Source: Gracilaria gracilis (Eukaryota > Rhodophyta > Florideophyceae > Gracilariales > Gracilariaceae). From it: DNA of 64,000 nucleotides. Position 1 is the first letter of the stretch, and each line of letters begins with the position of its first letter. Under the pieces are notes generated by a model, which saw only the letters and a program-made list of their open reading frames with translations, ran no database searches and was not told the DNA's origin. A program made the translations under genes and the position numbers. The stretch is from contig JARGSG010000006.1 of the NCBI GenBank assembly GCA_030374805.1, forward strand, positions 868,001 to 932,000, read 5' to 3'. Of the stretch, positions 10,594 to 20,759 are shown one piece after another.

Positions 10594-10983
10594 ATGATGT
10601 TTCTCGTGAAGATTATCGCTCTGATTCTATCGATATCCACTCTTTGCAGTGGGACTGAGCGCTTCGTTTACCCTCCAGGACTCGTGCGCAAGAAGTGTGA
10701 TATTGACCGCTTCCGCTTCGCCGCTCATGGTGACTTCTTTGCAGTGGTTCGATGCAAATGCTTTGGAGGCGTGACTAAAGTTGACTCAATTATACGAAGC
10801 TCATCCCCGCAAATCCCTCGCAAATTGTTGGAATGTGCCGGGATGAGTCTGAAAGAAATCTCAGCACTCTGTGTCGTAGAGGGGCAGAGCGGCTTCCCAT
10901 CTACGGTACTGCCCATTGCAGAAACTTGTTGTTCGGAATCAGGAGGAGTTTTAGACGGCGACCGTTGCGACCCTTCCCACTGA
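10594..10983 (+). CDS. Small secreted Cys-rich protein
   Basis: The ORF of 130 codons starts at tandem ATGs (10594 and 10597). The frame is open further upstream, but this start puts a signal peptide (MMFLVKIIALILSISTLCSG) first and lies 77 bases after a TATA box. The mature part is about 110 residues with eight Cys, including CKC, CC and a C-terminal RCDPSH. An AATAAA at 11148-11153 follows. It is predicted to be an extracellular disulfide-bonded protein. I do not recognise the family. In algae it could belong to the cell wall or to defence, and in an oomycete it would look like a small apoplastic effector; the sequence does not decide. Confidence 0.6.
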   Translation: MMFLVKIIALILSISTLCSGTERFVYPPGLVRKKCDIDRFRFAAHGDFFAVVRCKCFGGVTKVDSIIRSSSPQIPRKLLECAGMSLKEISALCVVEGQSGFPSTVLPIAETCCSESGGVLDGDRCDPSH

Positions 10984-11147
10984 GATATTGGATCATGGGA
11001 TATAGCAGTATACGGCGGTAACAGTCGTTGGATAGCCCTACAAGGAACGCCTTGATGAGACCCCAAATGTCTAGATTTCGTTTTCCTTCAATGCACTTTT
11101 TTTGGCTACTTTGGTAGGTTTGAAGGCATATTGGAGATGAAATAGTC

Positions 11148-11153
11148 AATAAA
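11148..11153 (+). terminator. Poly(A) signal AATAAA
   Basis: It lies 165 bases beyond the stop of the secreted Cys-rich protein gene. Confidence 0.45.
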
Positions 11154-11786
11154 TCTCTGCAAACTTTTTCAACATTTTGCTCTTCTTTCAAGATATGCAA
11201 GTATTTAATCAAAGTCTGATTATTTGAATTTAAAATTTAAGTATTAACGCATTTTGCGACCGAAATCCACCAACTTTCACACCTGTTTGGCAACAGCTTC
11301 ATTTCGTTTCATGACCGGACATGCCTTATTTATGAACTGGGTGCCAAAGGATATCAGTTACGAGGATACGTATCCAAAAGCATTGTATTAACTGTAATGC
11401 TGTATTGAATAACATATGTACAGATATACGCATGTGAGAACAAATGCTTATAAACTACTTGAACAAATAATTTTATACATTTACTTCTGTCTCATATAAA
11501 GCTCTCAGAGGAATCTTCATATGAGAGCGATTCCTGCTCACAATACTCTGTGGAACTGCAAAACAGAACTTTGCGCCTTGGCAGACAGTCCGACCAGAAG
11601 AGACGGCGATCGACGATGGCCTCCAACACATAGCTCTTTCTGCAAAACTCCGGTGCTAAACAAATCTTATCTAACAGGATTGGAAGTACCAAAGGTACCA
11701 GTACTTTTGCGACATATACGGTTTTTATCAATCAGTTTCGGTAAATACCAAATTGCTTTAAATATTTAACCACTCTAATCTTGTTT
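11154..11786. other. Intergenic, AT-rich
   Basis: Convergent intergenic space between the Cys-rich gene and the protease gene. No ORF with a domain was seen. Confidence 0.5.
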
Positions 11787-13298
11787 CTAGGCTATTGTAC
11801 AGCAAGACTTGCGTTTCCTACGAGATGGAGGTGTCTCAACAATAGAAGGGCTCTGAATCATACCATTGTCTCCAACAAACTCTTCGTAGTTAACCACATC
11901 CGCCACACTATTATTGCCTCCTGTACTGTTTTCCTTCTGCGATGTGTGCGTCGACATGTTTTCAAGGACCCCTTCTTTGTTCTCCATGGCTCCTTCCAGA
12001 CTCCCCGACACCTCTACTGCTGCTGAACTTTCCGCGAGGTCATCGATCTGCAATAATGGTACTCTCTTTTGGTAGAACAACATATACGCCTTGTTACTCA
12101 GTGCCATCATGGGTGTGATTTTCACGCGTTTGTGATCATCAGCATGACACCAATGACCATCAAAGCACTTGAGATCTGCAGTATAATGGCCAAAACTTGT
12201 GGACGGCCCATGATGAGTGAGCACAGAGACTAGATCATAGTCTTCCATTTGAATTTGGTCGTTGACAAGATGACGAATATCAAGCACTTGCGAATATGGG
12301 ATAAACGTATCTACCTTGTGGACTGAGTCAAACCTATTCAATTGTACGATGAGCAGATTGGGAACTTCATCAATTCTCTTGCTGATAACAGCCGTCGACA
12401 ATGTTTGGCAATGCGGACATTGGTAAGCATTCGAGCCTTCAAGGACTTCATCCTTCATGAACGCATCGATTGAAGCCGGCACTGATTCCACAGATTTAGT
12501 GGAGACAGAAAGCTTGGTGAACAGTGTCCTATTTGTGCTAGACTGGTGACATGTAGCACATGTAATTGCAACATTCATATAACCAACCACAGAATCCCTC
12601 ATCAGTAAACCGATCTCACCAGGGTAGTGCTGATGTTGTACCAGTGGATGATCAGCACATCCATTGCACTGCACATTATCGAGCGCCTGAAAGAGAAGTT
12701 GGATGAATTCATCCGCATCTTGCTGTTGCTGCGGCTGAAAGGAAGGGCAGAAAGTTTGAATGTTTTGCAGGAAAACTTGAAGGCTGAGGGCCTGTGGTGC
12801 ATTTTGATGGTAATAGGTTTGAACAAGTTCGTACAGCTGATCAAGCACACAAAACTGTGTGTGATGGGTAGCAGTATTGAGGTGTACCCCGTGATCTTTG
12901 ATGAGCTGAACAAATTGAGAGCAATGGAGCAAACACTGTAGAATGGAACTGAGATAGCAAGTGTTGCCCATATTGTAAAAACCTGGTTCGCATCTATGTA
13001 ACACGGTGTTGATATCTTCGACGACGCTCTTCTCCTTGGAGGTGAGCGGCAGCGTCAAGATGTTTTTCGGCTTCAGAGAGATACTGAGCTTCTTTCCCGT
13101 GTGCGTTTCTAGGTCGGACTTGGATCTTTTCCAAATCGGAAGAAGTCTATTGAGACGCGAAAAGGGAAAGGAGGGAACACTTCCTGAAGAATCGCTGACG
13201 GTGGCTTCATCAGAGTCGGTAAGATAGTCAATGGGATTGTATTCTGATCTTTGGAAGAAAGGGATGCTGACATCCGGACGCGGATATTTGTTAGTCAT
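11787..13298 (-). CDS. Ubiquitin-specific protease (USP/UCH family, peptidase C19)
   Basis: This intronless gene encodes 503 residues. USPs are cysteine proteases that remove ubiquitin from proteins. The Cys box GFYNMGNTCYLSSILQCL has its nucleophile at residue 114. QQQDADEF (191-198) follows, then a zinc-binding pair CATC (247-250) and CPHC (294-297), a LLIVQLNRFD segment, and the His box FGHYTADLKCF with catalytic His 371. GHWCHADD supplies the third-residue region. The catalytic set is complete. About 95 residues of disordered lead precede the domain. The tail is Ser/Asn/Glu-rich and ends RRKRKSCCTIA, a polybasic stretch followed by CTIA, which fits a CaaX prenylation box. A membrane-tethered deubiquitinase is therefore possible. 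Confidence 0.93.
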   Translation of the reverse strand: MTNKYPRPDVSIPFFQRSEYNPIDYLTDSDEATVSDSSGSVPSFPFSRLNRLLPIWKRSKSDLETHTGKKLSISLKPKNILTLPLTSKEKSVVEDINTVLHRCEPGFYNMGNTCYLSSILQCLLHCSQFVQLIKDHGVHLNTATHHTQFCVLDQLYELVQTYYHQNAPQALSLQVFLQNIQTFCPSFQPQQQQDADEFIQLLFQALDNVQCNGCADHPLVQHQHYPGEIGLLMRDSVVGYMNVAITCATCHQSSTNRTLFTKLSVSTKSVESVPASIDAFMKDEVLEGSNAYQCPHCQTLSTAVISKRIDEVPNLLIVQLNRFDSVHKVDTFIPYSQVLDIRHLVNDQIQMEDYDLVSVLTHHGPSTSFGHYTADLKCFDGHWCHADDHKRVKITPMMALSNKAYMLFYQKRVPLLQIDDLAESSAAVEVSGSLEGAMENKEGVLENMSTHTSQKENSTGGNNSVADVVNYEEFVGDNGMIQSPSIVETPPSRRKRKSCCTIA

Positions 13299-13895
13299 TT
13301 TTGGAGTTGATGTATTTGCTAACTGTGAATGAGGAGCAAATGTTGGGCTGCTTCATGGAAGGGAGCACATATATACAGGTCTGAATGAGACTCTCGGTAC
13401 GATGTGGGTGGATTCGTCGGTTACTGTTTTTCAGTTTGAATTGGCTGTACGTGGAGCATATAAACTGCACCTAGTATGTCATGTTTGTGATGAGAGCATG
13501 AGTTGGGAAGCAAAAAGGTGACAGACGCCAATCGAGTTGATACTGGTCGGCAGTCATATTAACCGATTGGAAATGCCTTTTTGTTTATGACTAAGGAACA
13601 CAGCATATATTATAATATATATTATATGATATTGTTCCGACAGCAGAAGACGTGAAGCAAGTGAATGGCGCATGAAATACACATGTGCATGAAATGGCCG
13701 TACATCATTGTTTGTTTATATTTCAGCAATTGAACGCCTTTGTCATAAGTCGAACACAACAAGGGAGTCAAAACTGGAGTCAGGTCGCCAAACTAAGCAC
13801 CAAAAAAAAGGGTGCCGAACAACGAAGCAACTCATAACAAATTCCAATCCAGCACAAAACCGCCATCTGTGGCTCGCAGCCAGCGCGCCGAGCCG
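13299..13895. other. Divergent intergenic region
   Basis: This is shared upstream DNA between the protease gene (minus) and the next plus-strand gene. It contains an AT-only palindromic stretch near 13605-13640. No ORF with a domain was seen. Confidence 0.5.
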
Positions 13896-13902
13896 TATAA
13901 AG
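13896..13902 (+). promoter_or_regulatory. TATA box
   Basis: TATAAAG lies 73 bases upstream of the ATG at 13969. Confidence 0.5.
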
Positions 13903-13968
13903 AAGCAAACCAATCGCCAACTCCATGCTCTCATCTCCGTTCCCACAACAGCATCTGCTACGAACACA

Positions 13969-14709
13969 ATGACCAAGCCTCGCTCCATCCTGTGCGCGCC
14001 CGCCCCCCCCGACCACATCACGCCGTACGTATCGGGCTCCCGCAAGCGCGTGCGGTTCGCCAAGCCGCTCGACGACGGCGGTCGCTCGCGCGTCAAGCGC
14101 GTCTGGGAGGGGTTTCGGACCGGCGCGGCGTCAACGACAGTGTCAAGGACAACGTCGAAGTATCGCGCCTCGACGCGTCGAAGCGCGCGCTGCAACAGCA
14201 GCCACTGTGCTTGCTCATTTTCTTCGGTCTCCTCCTTTTGCTCCTCTTCGTCGTCCTCTTACTTGTTTTCTAACGCCTCGTACGCCAACGATGAAGAGTT
14301 GTTGCCGAGCCCGCTGGCCTCCACGGATGACGCGGGTGAAGAGCGGCAGGTGCGACGCTCGCACAGGCGCCACCGTTCCTCGAATTCGTCGTCCTCGCGA
14401 TCGTCGTCTTCGCAGTCGTCTTCTTCGTCTCAGGCGTCGTCTTCCTCTCAGGCGTCGTCTTCCTCTCAGGAGTCGTCTTCGTCGCACTCGTCGTCGTCTC
14501 AGTCATTGTCCGACGAAGACGCGCACGAGCGCCGCCGCCACCGCCACGAGCACCCTCGCCACGAGCACCGGCGCCACGAGCACCGGCGCCACGAGCACCG
14601 GCGCCACGAGCACCGTCGCAGCGAGCACAGCCGCCGCGAGCACAGACGCTGCAGCAGACATAGCCGCTCTGACAGCTGCTGCAGCGGCTGCCGCCGCAAG
14701 TGCGCGTGA
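13969..14709 (+). CDS. Low-complexity Ser/His/Arg-rich protein
   Basis: The ATG at 13969 lies 73 bases past a TATA box, and an AATAAA follows at 14757. The frame is open for 246 codons. The first 50 residues look ordinary and contain RKRVRFAKP, which fits the RVxF docking motif for protein phosphatase 1. After that come Ser runs, SSSSQA repeats and a row of HEHRR repeats. In the +1 neighbouring frame, from about 14127 to the stop at 14273, the sequence reads as a sensible segment ending in about 20 hydrophobic residues (LLIFFGLLLLLLFVVLLLVF). A single frameshift would then give a roughly 100-residue tail-anchored protein instead. Which product is real is open. Confidence 0.45.
   Translation: MTKPRSILCAPAPPDHITPYVSGSRKRVRFAKPLDDGGRSRVKRVWEGFRTGAASTTVSRTTSKYRASTRRSARCNSSHCACSFSSVSSFCSSSSSSYLFSNASYANDEELLPSPLASTDDAGEERQVRRSHRRHRSSNSSSSRSSSSQSSSSSQASSSSQASSSSQESSSSHSSSSQSLSDEDAHERRRHRHEHPRHEHRRHEHRRHEHRRHEHRRSEHSRREHRRCSRHSRSDSCCSGCRRKCA
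14548..14652 (+). repeat. Tandem repeat, 15-bp unit, about seven copies
   Basis: The unit is GAGCACCGGCGCCAC with variants. In the plus frame it encodes HEHRR-type pentapeptides. The middle three copies are identical, which points to recent slippage or unequal exchange. Confidence 0.8.
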
Positions 14710-14756
14710 AGCGGCGCAAGTCGAAGAGCAAAAAAACAAAAAAAAACAAAAAAAAC

Positions 14757-14762
14757 AATAAA
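14757..14762 (+). terminator. Poly(A) signal AATAAA
   Basis: The hexamer lies in an A-rich run just after the stop at 14709. Confidence 0.45.
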
Positions 14763-14907
14763 AAAACGTTTTGTGTTTAACTTTTTAGTGCAGCCGTGGC
14801 CAGACCCGCTGCTCGTTTGCGAGTGGCGGCAGTCGCGCAATGCCGCGCGCTGCGCAGCGCGCGACAGCGCGGCGCGCCGCCTCGGCGCCGATGCGCGCGC
14901 GCGCCCG

Positions 14908-16393
14908 TTAGCCGCCGAGCTCGTTGCCGCCGTCACCGCCGTCGCCGCCCAGCCCGAACAGCACGACGCCGAAGCCGCCGTCGCCGCCGTCGCCGCCGTC
15001 GCCGCCGCTCAGCGAGCCGTTGCCGTCGCCGCCGTCGCCGCCCATGCCGCCGTCGCCGCCGATGTCGGCGGGCCCGCCCTCGCCACCGGGGCCTCCATCA
15101 CCGCCGGTGCCGCCGTCGCCGCCGGCGCCGCCGGCGCCGCCCATGCCGCTGCCAGCGCCGCCCGGTCCGCCCATGCCGCCGTCGCCGTTGAAGCCGCCCT
15201 CACCGCCTTCTCCGCCGGCGCCGCCGTCCGCGAACAGCGAGTCGCCGCCCGGTCCGCCCGGGCCGCCGGCGCCGCGGGCACCGCCCATGCCGCCAGTGCC
15301 GCCGGTGCCGCCGTCCTCCAGGATGGACACGCCGCCAAAGCCGCCGGGGCCGCCGTCACCGCCGACGCCGCCAGTGCCGCCTGTGCCGCCCATGCCGCCG
15401 TCAGGACCGCCGGAGCCGCCGGCGCCGCCGTCCGCTCCAGTACCACCCATCCCGCCCATACCGCCATCGCCCTCGGGCGTGCCACCAAACCCCCCCGGGC
15501 CACCCTCGGCCATGGCGCCGCCGCTTCCGCCCATGCCACCCATGCCGCCGAGGCCGAACGCGCCGCCGCCGCCCATGCCGCCCATGCCGCCGGCGCCACC
15601 CGTCATGTTGAACGAGCCGTCGCCGCCGGCGCCGCCGTCGCCACCAACGCTCTCGAGGCCAGCGTCACCGCCGTCGCCTCCGTCGCCATTCATACCGCCC
15701 ATGCCGCCCATACCGCCGGCGCCGCCGATCAGCAGCCCCTCGCCGCCGGCGCCGCCATCGCCTCCATCGCCGTCGGAGCCACCCATGCCGCCGTCACCGC
15801 CATCCCCACCGAACACTGCGTTCGGGCTACCACCGCCCATGCCGCCTTCGCCGCCGTTACCACCCTCTCCACCAGCCCCGCCGTCGCCACCATTACCAGC
15901 CGCAGCCGCGGTGCCGCCCGTGCCACCAGTACCGCCGTCGCCGTCCACACCACCCGGCCCGCCGTCGCCACCAGCGCCCGCCACAAGGTCGCCGTCGCCG
16001 CCCATACCGCCCATGCCGCCGTCGGCGCCGTTGCCGCCAGCGCCGCCCGTCCCGCCGGCGCCGCCAACTGCGAGCGGCGCCGTGCCGTCACCACCCTGTC
16101 CGCCGGCACCGCCGTCCTCGCCGCGCGCGCCTGCGCCGCCGGCGCCGCCTTCTCCGCCCACCCCGCCCGCGTACGCGGCGCCACCTGCGCCGCCCCGCGC
16201 CGCCGCTCGAGCCGCTTGAACCGTCACCGCCCGCGCCTCCCGCGCCGCCCACGCGGCCGCGGCCGCCGGCGCCGCCGGCGCCGGCGCCCATGCGCTGCAG
16301 CGGCGACGCGCGCGGCGCGGCCAGTAGTGACAGCAGCAGCGTGCCCACCAGCAGTGCCTTGAGCGGCGGCGGCCTTCGCGCGGCAGATGCCAT
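14908..16393 (-). CDS. Secreted Gly-rich repeat protein
   Basis: ATG 16393 begins a basic N-region and a hydrophobic core ([19 protein letters not shown]), a good signal peptide, followed by Gly/Ala-rich sequence. The long GGxGGxGG repeat (x mostly D, M, A, T, E) runs to the stop at 14908 in a different frame. One base in the C4 run near 16195 has to be explained by a sequencing slip, a real frameshift or a tiny intron. A pyrimidine-rich leader (CT repeats at about 16431-16453) lies just upstream. The product would be about 495 residues, extracellular and possibly structural, like Gly-rich wall proteins. The opposite strand is also open as a Pro/Ser-rich frame (about 14924-16219). It lacks a good start, which favours the minus strand. 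Confidence 0.55.
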
Positions 16394-16430
16394 GATGAGG
16401 TGTGAAGCGTTAGGGGGGAAAACAGCAGCA

Positions 16431-16453
16431 GAGATAGAGAGAGAGAGAGAGAG
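16431..16453. repeat. (GA)n microsatellite
   Basis: About eleven GA units, one interrupted, in the presumed 5' leader of the Gly-rich gene. Confidence 0.85.
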
Positions 16454-17804
16454 GTACGGGAGGGAGATCCGGGATTTGCAGACGCTGCCCTACGCGAGGT
16501 GCGGACGAGTGGGGGCAGGTAGTGATCTCGGCGCGGCGCGGCGACGCATTTAAGCACGCGCGGTTTCTCCGGGCCGCGCGCGGTTTCTCCGGCGCGCGCG
16601 CGCGATGACGGCGGTAAGGCGCGGCGCTATAATCGCGGGGCGACGACAGCGGGGCTGCACGCGCGGCGTATGAAACGACGCGACGGCGCGCTTAACGCGG
16701 CGCGCGGACGACGTCGGCGGCGGATGGTGCGCAGATTCCGGATTCAGGGCGCGTCAGCTGGCGCATACAGCTGGCGCTGATTATATGTGCGTGATGACGT
16801 CGACCGCGCGAGCGGAACGGGGGTGCAGCGCGATGCGGGCGCTTCGGCGAGGAATTGGGGCGCGGCTAGTACAGCGGCAACGAGGCGGCGGCGGCGGTGG
16901 CGGCGGCGGTGGCGGCGATGCTGCGGCGCAGGGGCCATGGGTTGAACGGCGCGGCTCGGCGGTGACGCGCCGGCGACGTCGCGGCGATTGTGCTGACAAA
17001 GGTGACGGCGAAGGCAAACACACCTCCGACGGCGACGACGACGGCATCGGCGTCGGCTACGGCGCGGCACCCGCACGCGTGCGCGGGGAGAGGAGGCGCG
17101 TGCGCGGTGGCGGTGGCGGCGACGGCGCGCGCAACCCTCCGCATGGCGGCGCGGCGCATACAGCGCACCGCCACACGCGTGCAAATTCAGCGCACGCGCG
17201 CGCACGTGGCCACGTGGTGGCAGCGCGTATGACGCCCGCAGGCGTGCTCTTCGCGCGCCGCCGCCTCCCTCACGTCAGCCGGTTGGTTGCTTGCGTCAGC
17301 TGCTTTCCCAACGAGTACACGTGGCGTCGCTGTCGGTTGTACTGCCACGCTCTCACACGTTACACACGCGGGCGCGCCGTCGGTGTGCGGTGGGGTGATC
17401 TGCTCGCTCTCGATCAATGTCGCATCCGGCCAATCGTTTCGATCGCATGTTCGTTTGCTTCCGCGATAACGCCCTTCTCCAACGCTTGTACAACAACAAA
17501 TGGATCGTCCAAACAGAGAGTAGCACTTCTTATAGATAGGGAACGTGTGATAAACGCGAGGCGTGCCAAACACAGTCAAGTTACGTCAGCACTCCAACGG
17601 CTAACATTTTCTGACAACCCATCGCAGTCTCCATGAGAACATCATATCGAATGGTGAGAATGGACCCCGACTTTCTGTGTTTCGGAGATGCACATGGTAT
17701 TGGAGATAGTCAGTACAAGTAGAGGAGTGAACAATTGTCCGTACTTGCGAATTAATTTGACAACAAGAACTTGTGCTGATTGAACTGCTGTCGAACCAGA
17801 TGAA
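16454..17804. other. GC-rich intergenic stretch
   Basis: From about 16540 to 17250 composition is extreme, with many CGCG and GGCGGC steps, so long ORFs occur in several frames by composition alone. Only the minus-strand ORF at 16866-17174 is worth listing. From 17400 on the sequence returns to ordinary composition with no domain seen. Confidence 0.5.
16866..17174 (-). CDS. Possible small membrane protein
   Basis: A 102-codon ORF has an Ala/Arg-rich lead and one candidate membrane segment (DAVVVAVGGVFAFAVTFVST). GC-rich composition makes chance ORFs common here and overlapping frames are also open. No family was recognised. Confidence 0.2.
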   Translation of the reverse strand: MAVRCMRRAAMRRVARAVAATATAHAPPLPAHACGCRAVADADAVVVAVGGVFAFAVTFVSTIAATSPARHRRAAPFNPWPLRRSIAATAAATAAAASLPLY

Positions 17805-18308
17805 ATGTGCAGTATTAAACATATTTTAACACACGGAAACAGCCTCGGCTATCGACAACTGCAGCGCAATATAAGCGCATCGGCCCTATCTTCAAAATTG
17901 CGAGCAGAACCACAGTCCGCCCAACATGCATTCTCTGCAAATCTATCTGGCTCGCAGTTTTGGAGTTTCCATAGTTGCTCGTCACGCCAGAATGTGAGCT
18001 ATATCGCTCGCTCCCTGCACAAATCTGTACTTCAGAAAAAGGACGGGGACTTCAACAACGCCTTGAGTTCCGCACTGGAGCGTTCACAATCGATGATCCG
18101 ACTTGGATGCTTCGAAAGTACTGACAGAGACACGTCAATGCATGTTCCGCAACGCTCCGCCCTAAACGGCGCGAGATGTGCACTGATGGTGAGTACCCCT
18201 GTCTGGCGTAGTTCCGCGCCCACCGTTTACAGCAGCACCCGTGTGCCGGACATGTATTCTCCATCAAAACGCATTCTTCCCGCGTTCTTCGTTCGATTCA
18301 CCATATAG
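17805..18308 (+). CDS. Unidentified ORF, possibly first exon
   Basis: A 167-codon ORF starts with ATG. The N-terminus is basic and hydroxylated without acids (MCSIKHILTHGNSLGYRQLQ and on), which would suit an organelle presequence. A consensus splice donor GTGAGTAC occurs within it near 18189 and an acceptor-like TTTTCAG at about 18337-18343. Splicing at these two sites would soon meet a stop, so the model is not secure. No domain was recognised. Confidence 0.25.
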   Translation: MCSIKHILTHGNSLGYRQLQRNISASALSSKLRAEPQSAQHAFSANLSGSQFWSFHSCSSRQNVSYIARSLHKSVLQKKDGDFNNALSSALERSQSMIRLGCFESTDRDTSMHVPQRSALNGARCALMVSTPVWRSSAPTVYSSTRVPDMYSPSKRILPAFFVRFTI

Positions 18309-20759
18309 CCTCTGACGCGGAGAGATGCGTTCTCGTTTTCAGTCGTGATGTCTGCTGGAACATTTACTTTGGAAGATTGGGCACATGAAATTGCAAGAAA
18401 TACTACAGCGCTATATCTACTCTACTTCCCCTGAAAACACACTTCTGCATTGTGGTCCCATCGGGAAGGGCAAAGCAGGGCTTTTTGCCAACATCACCCA
18501 CGGCGCCTTCCAACAGCCGACAGGAAGCTGGTGTAGCAATTTCGACTATCATTCAGCTGATTCAACTTTCTTAGATGGGCCACGGTCTCTACAGCCCCCA
18601 GGTAAGAAAGAAAATCACTTCAAAAGTAACTTAAGCAAAGACGAAGAGATATGGTGTCTTGGCGGTCTTTCAGGACACAGCACAGGCTGATAGATATGGC
18701 GTACTGAATGATGAGAACCCAAAGTTTGGGTTCCAAACGTTAGGGTATCAAACCGTCGCATTCTAATGGCTGCCCAAAGTCAAGTTGACTCAGGTGGATT
18801 GTACGCCGATTTCAGTTTAGTATAAATTGCCCGGCTGATGCGCCAGCCGCCGATCGAAACTCAACCCAGCGCCACTATATCGATCAAGCGTTCAACTATA
18901 ACGAAGCCTCAAACAATATCCCTTGATTCTTTACAAGTCTTATCATTCTCCCCTCCTTCCACTCAAGCGGATCACCTAGAAGCTGTCGCTTTCAACAACT
19001 GCTCATCAACCACTCATCTTACCTCCGGAATGTCATCTTCGAGAATGTATTTCACAATAGTTTGCATCATCCACTTCTTGGCCGTTCAGCCGTATGCTCC
19101 TACCCTTGGCTCTAACTTCTAATCGTTGCCGCACCTGACCCCTTCTGTTTGGTCGACGGAAACAAATTCCGAACCTTCCGCTGAACTTACAAGGGATTTC
19201 GGAATGCCAGTGATGTCCGCAGTGCCCTCAGGGTTGGCATGTGAGTGCTACAAGTACTGCAACATACAAGAATACGAGGCCGCTATATCCTGTATATGTT
19301 TCTTCAGGTTCATCGAAGTTACCAAACCGTTCGATGATAGCGACCGTCGTCTCATGTTTTGTAGCGCTTTGGGAAGTATTAAGAAGCAGTCCGAGTCTTG
19401 CCGATTCCTCCAGGAGGCTAAGGTCAACCTTTTTCCGACCTTGTTATGGTTGGACTCGTTCTCGAAGTACTGTATTGGATCCAGTATTGCTGAAGAACTT
19501 CCTTATGACTCGAAATGGCACAAATTCCGTAGGTAACTACGAGGGGGACATGATAGGGGAAGAAAAGGAGAAGAGCATCGTCAGAAGTTACTGGGAAATA
19601 CTGCATGTTTCTCAGCATGTCTCTACCTTGGCGTACAATGTGTACTAGATCTCAATCCCATAACTCCCACATCATGGTAGCCCATCACTTAGTAAAGAGC
19701 ATTACGCACTTGCGAATTCTTGCGATTCTTCATTTTGCTCCAAGGCCCAATCCTGGGAGATCGTCAACGATTCTTAGAAACTGGAACATTCTTCGATAGT
19801 GTTTTAGCGCGCGCCTGTCAATGGAAACGATGTTGGTCTTTGAAACTCACAGTTGATTGCGAGCTCTCTCGCGAGCTACTAGCGACAGACGGGGCATGTT
19901 GCTAGATAGAAGCACCTGGTGTAGCAGGGTTTCGAAAGCATCCAACCCTCAAACCTGAACTTGTCTACTCCGACAGGTTCTCTCATATTCACTTGTTCAC
20001 GTTTCATTCGGTTTGTTGTGTCTTTTTCAGCCACATCCCGAATGCATCGATGGAAATATCATCACCGTCGCTGTTGCTACCCCAGCGATCACTGTCGCTT
20101 TCTCATTCACGCCACCCTTCCAACGACGGCGCACAAGTGTTGACCAACTACACGCCGGATGACATCGTACGCTACAGACCAAACATTGGACCGTACAGCG
20201 TAGCGAAAAGCTCTGCTAGAGTTCTGTTGTGCCTGGAACACACTGAAGCCTGAAGCGTGGTGGGGTTCTTCTCCCGTGATCACATCGTACTGATAAGTTG
20301 GCTGGAATGGATCTTGACGCTGCTGTGAACAAGATGATCGAAGGCGTTCAACTTGCGAAAGCATGCTTGCGGGCTAGTTGAGAGAATCATGTAAATATAC
20401 GATCGACAGGATGAGCGGTTCTCCTGGGATCCATAATTCCATGACGCAAGTCTTGGTACACCATTCTTCGTACAATCTTTACCGCCTGTGACTAAGTGCT
20501 GCTCATATGAAACAAGCATCTTCCACAATGGGCGGCGCAGCACGTTTCGCCTTGAGGTGGGTCTGATGCATCAACACCGCGCCAACGCTTCCGCCGCGGA
20601 TACCGAAAATTCATATGTCTTCAGCGACGCTTTGAGCCATTCGTCCACATGCAAATCTTCTCCGAGACTCGGCTTCGGTATCTTCTTTCCAATTTGTCGA
20701 GCACCTAGCCCTTCTACATTTCCTTTTGTTCGCACCCATACGCGCATTGGGGACTCATT
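18309..20759. other. Stretch with fragmentary ORFs and splice-like sites, no firm gene
   Basis: Plausible donors (GTAAGAAAG at about 18601, GTGAGTGC at about 19240) and acceptors (TTCTTCAG at about 19309, TTTTTCAG at about 20030) occur on plus. Moderate ORFs lie around them (18385-18690, 18838-19122, 19126-19536). One short ORF near 19030 opens with a signal-peptide-like MYFTIVCIIHFLAVQ segment. A multi-exon plus-strand gene is possible, but I cannot join exons with confidence. Confidence 0.3.

Noticed and set aside
12602-12941. ORFs on both strands inside the protease gene
   Set aside because: They overlap the conserved USP catalytic region in other frames and have no domain of their own.
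14773-16362. Very long Ala/Val-rich plus-strand ORF (529 codons)
   Set aside because: It is the third frame of the GCC/CCG repeat, without a sensible start or domain. The minus-strand Gly-rich frame with a signal peptide explains the region better.
16785-17636. Plus-strand ORF of 283 codons with a poly-Gly run
   Set aside because: It arises from extreme GC composition, has no domain, and overlaps other open frames.
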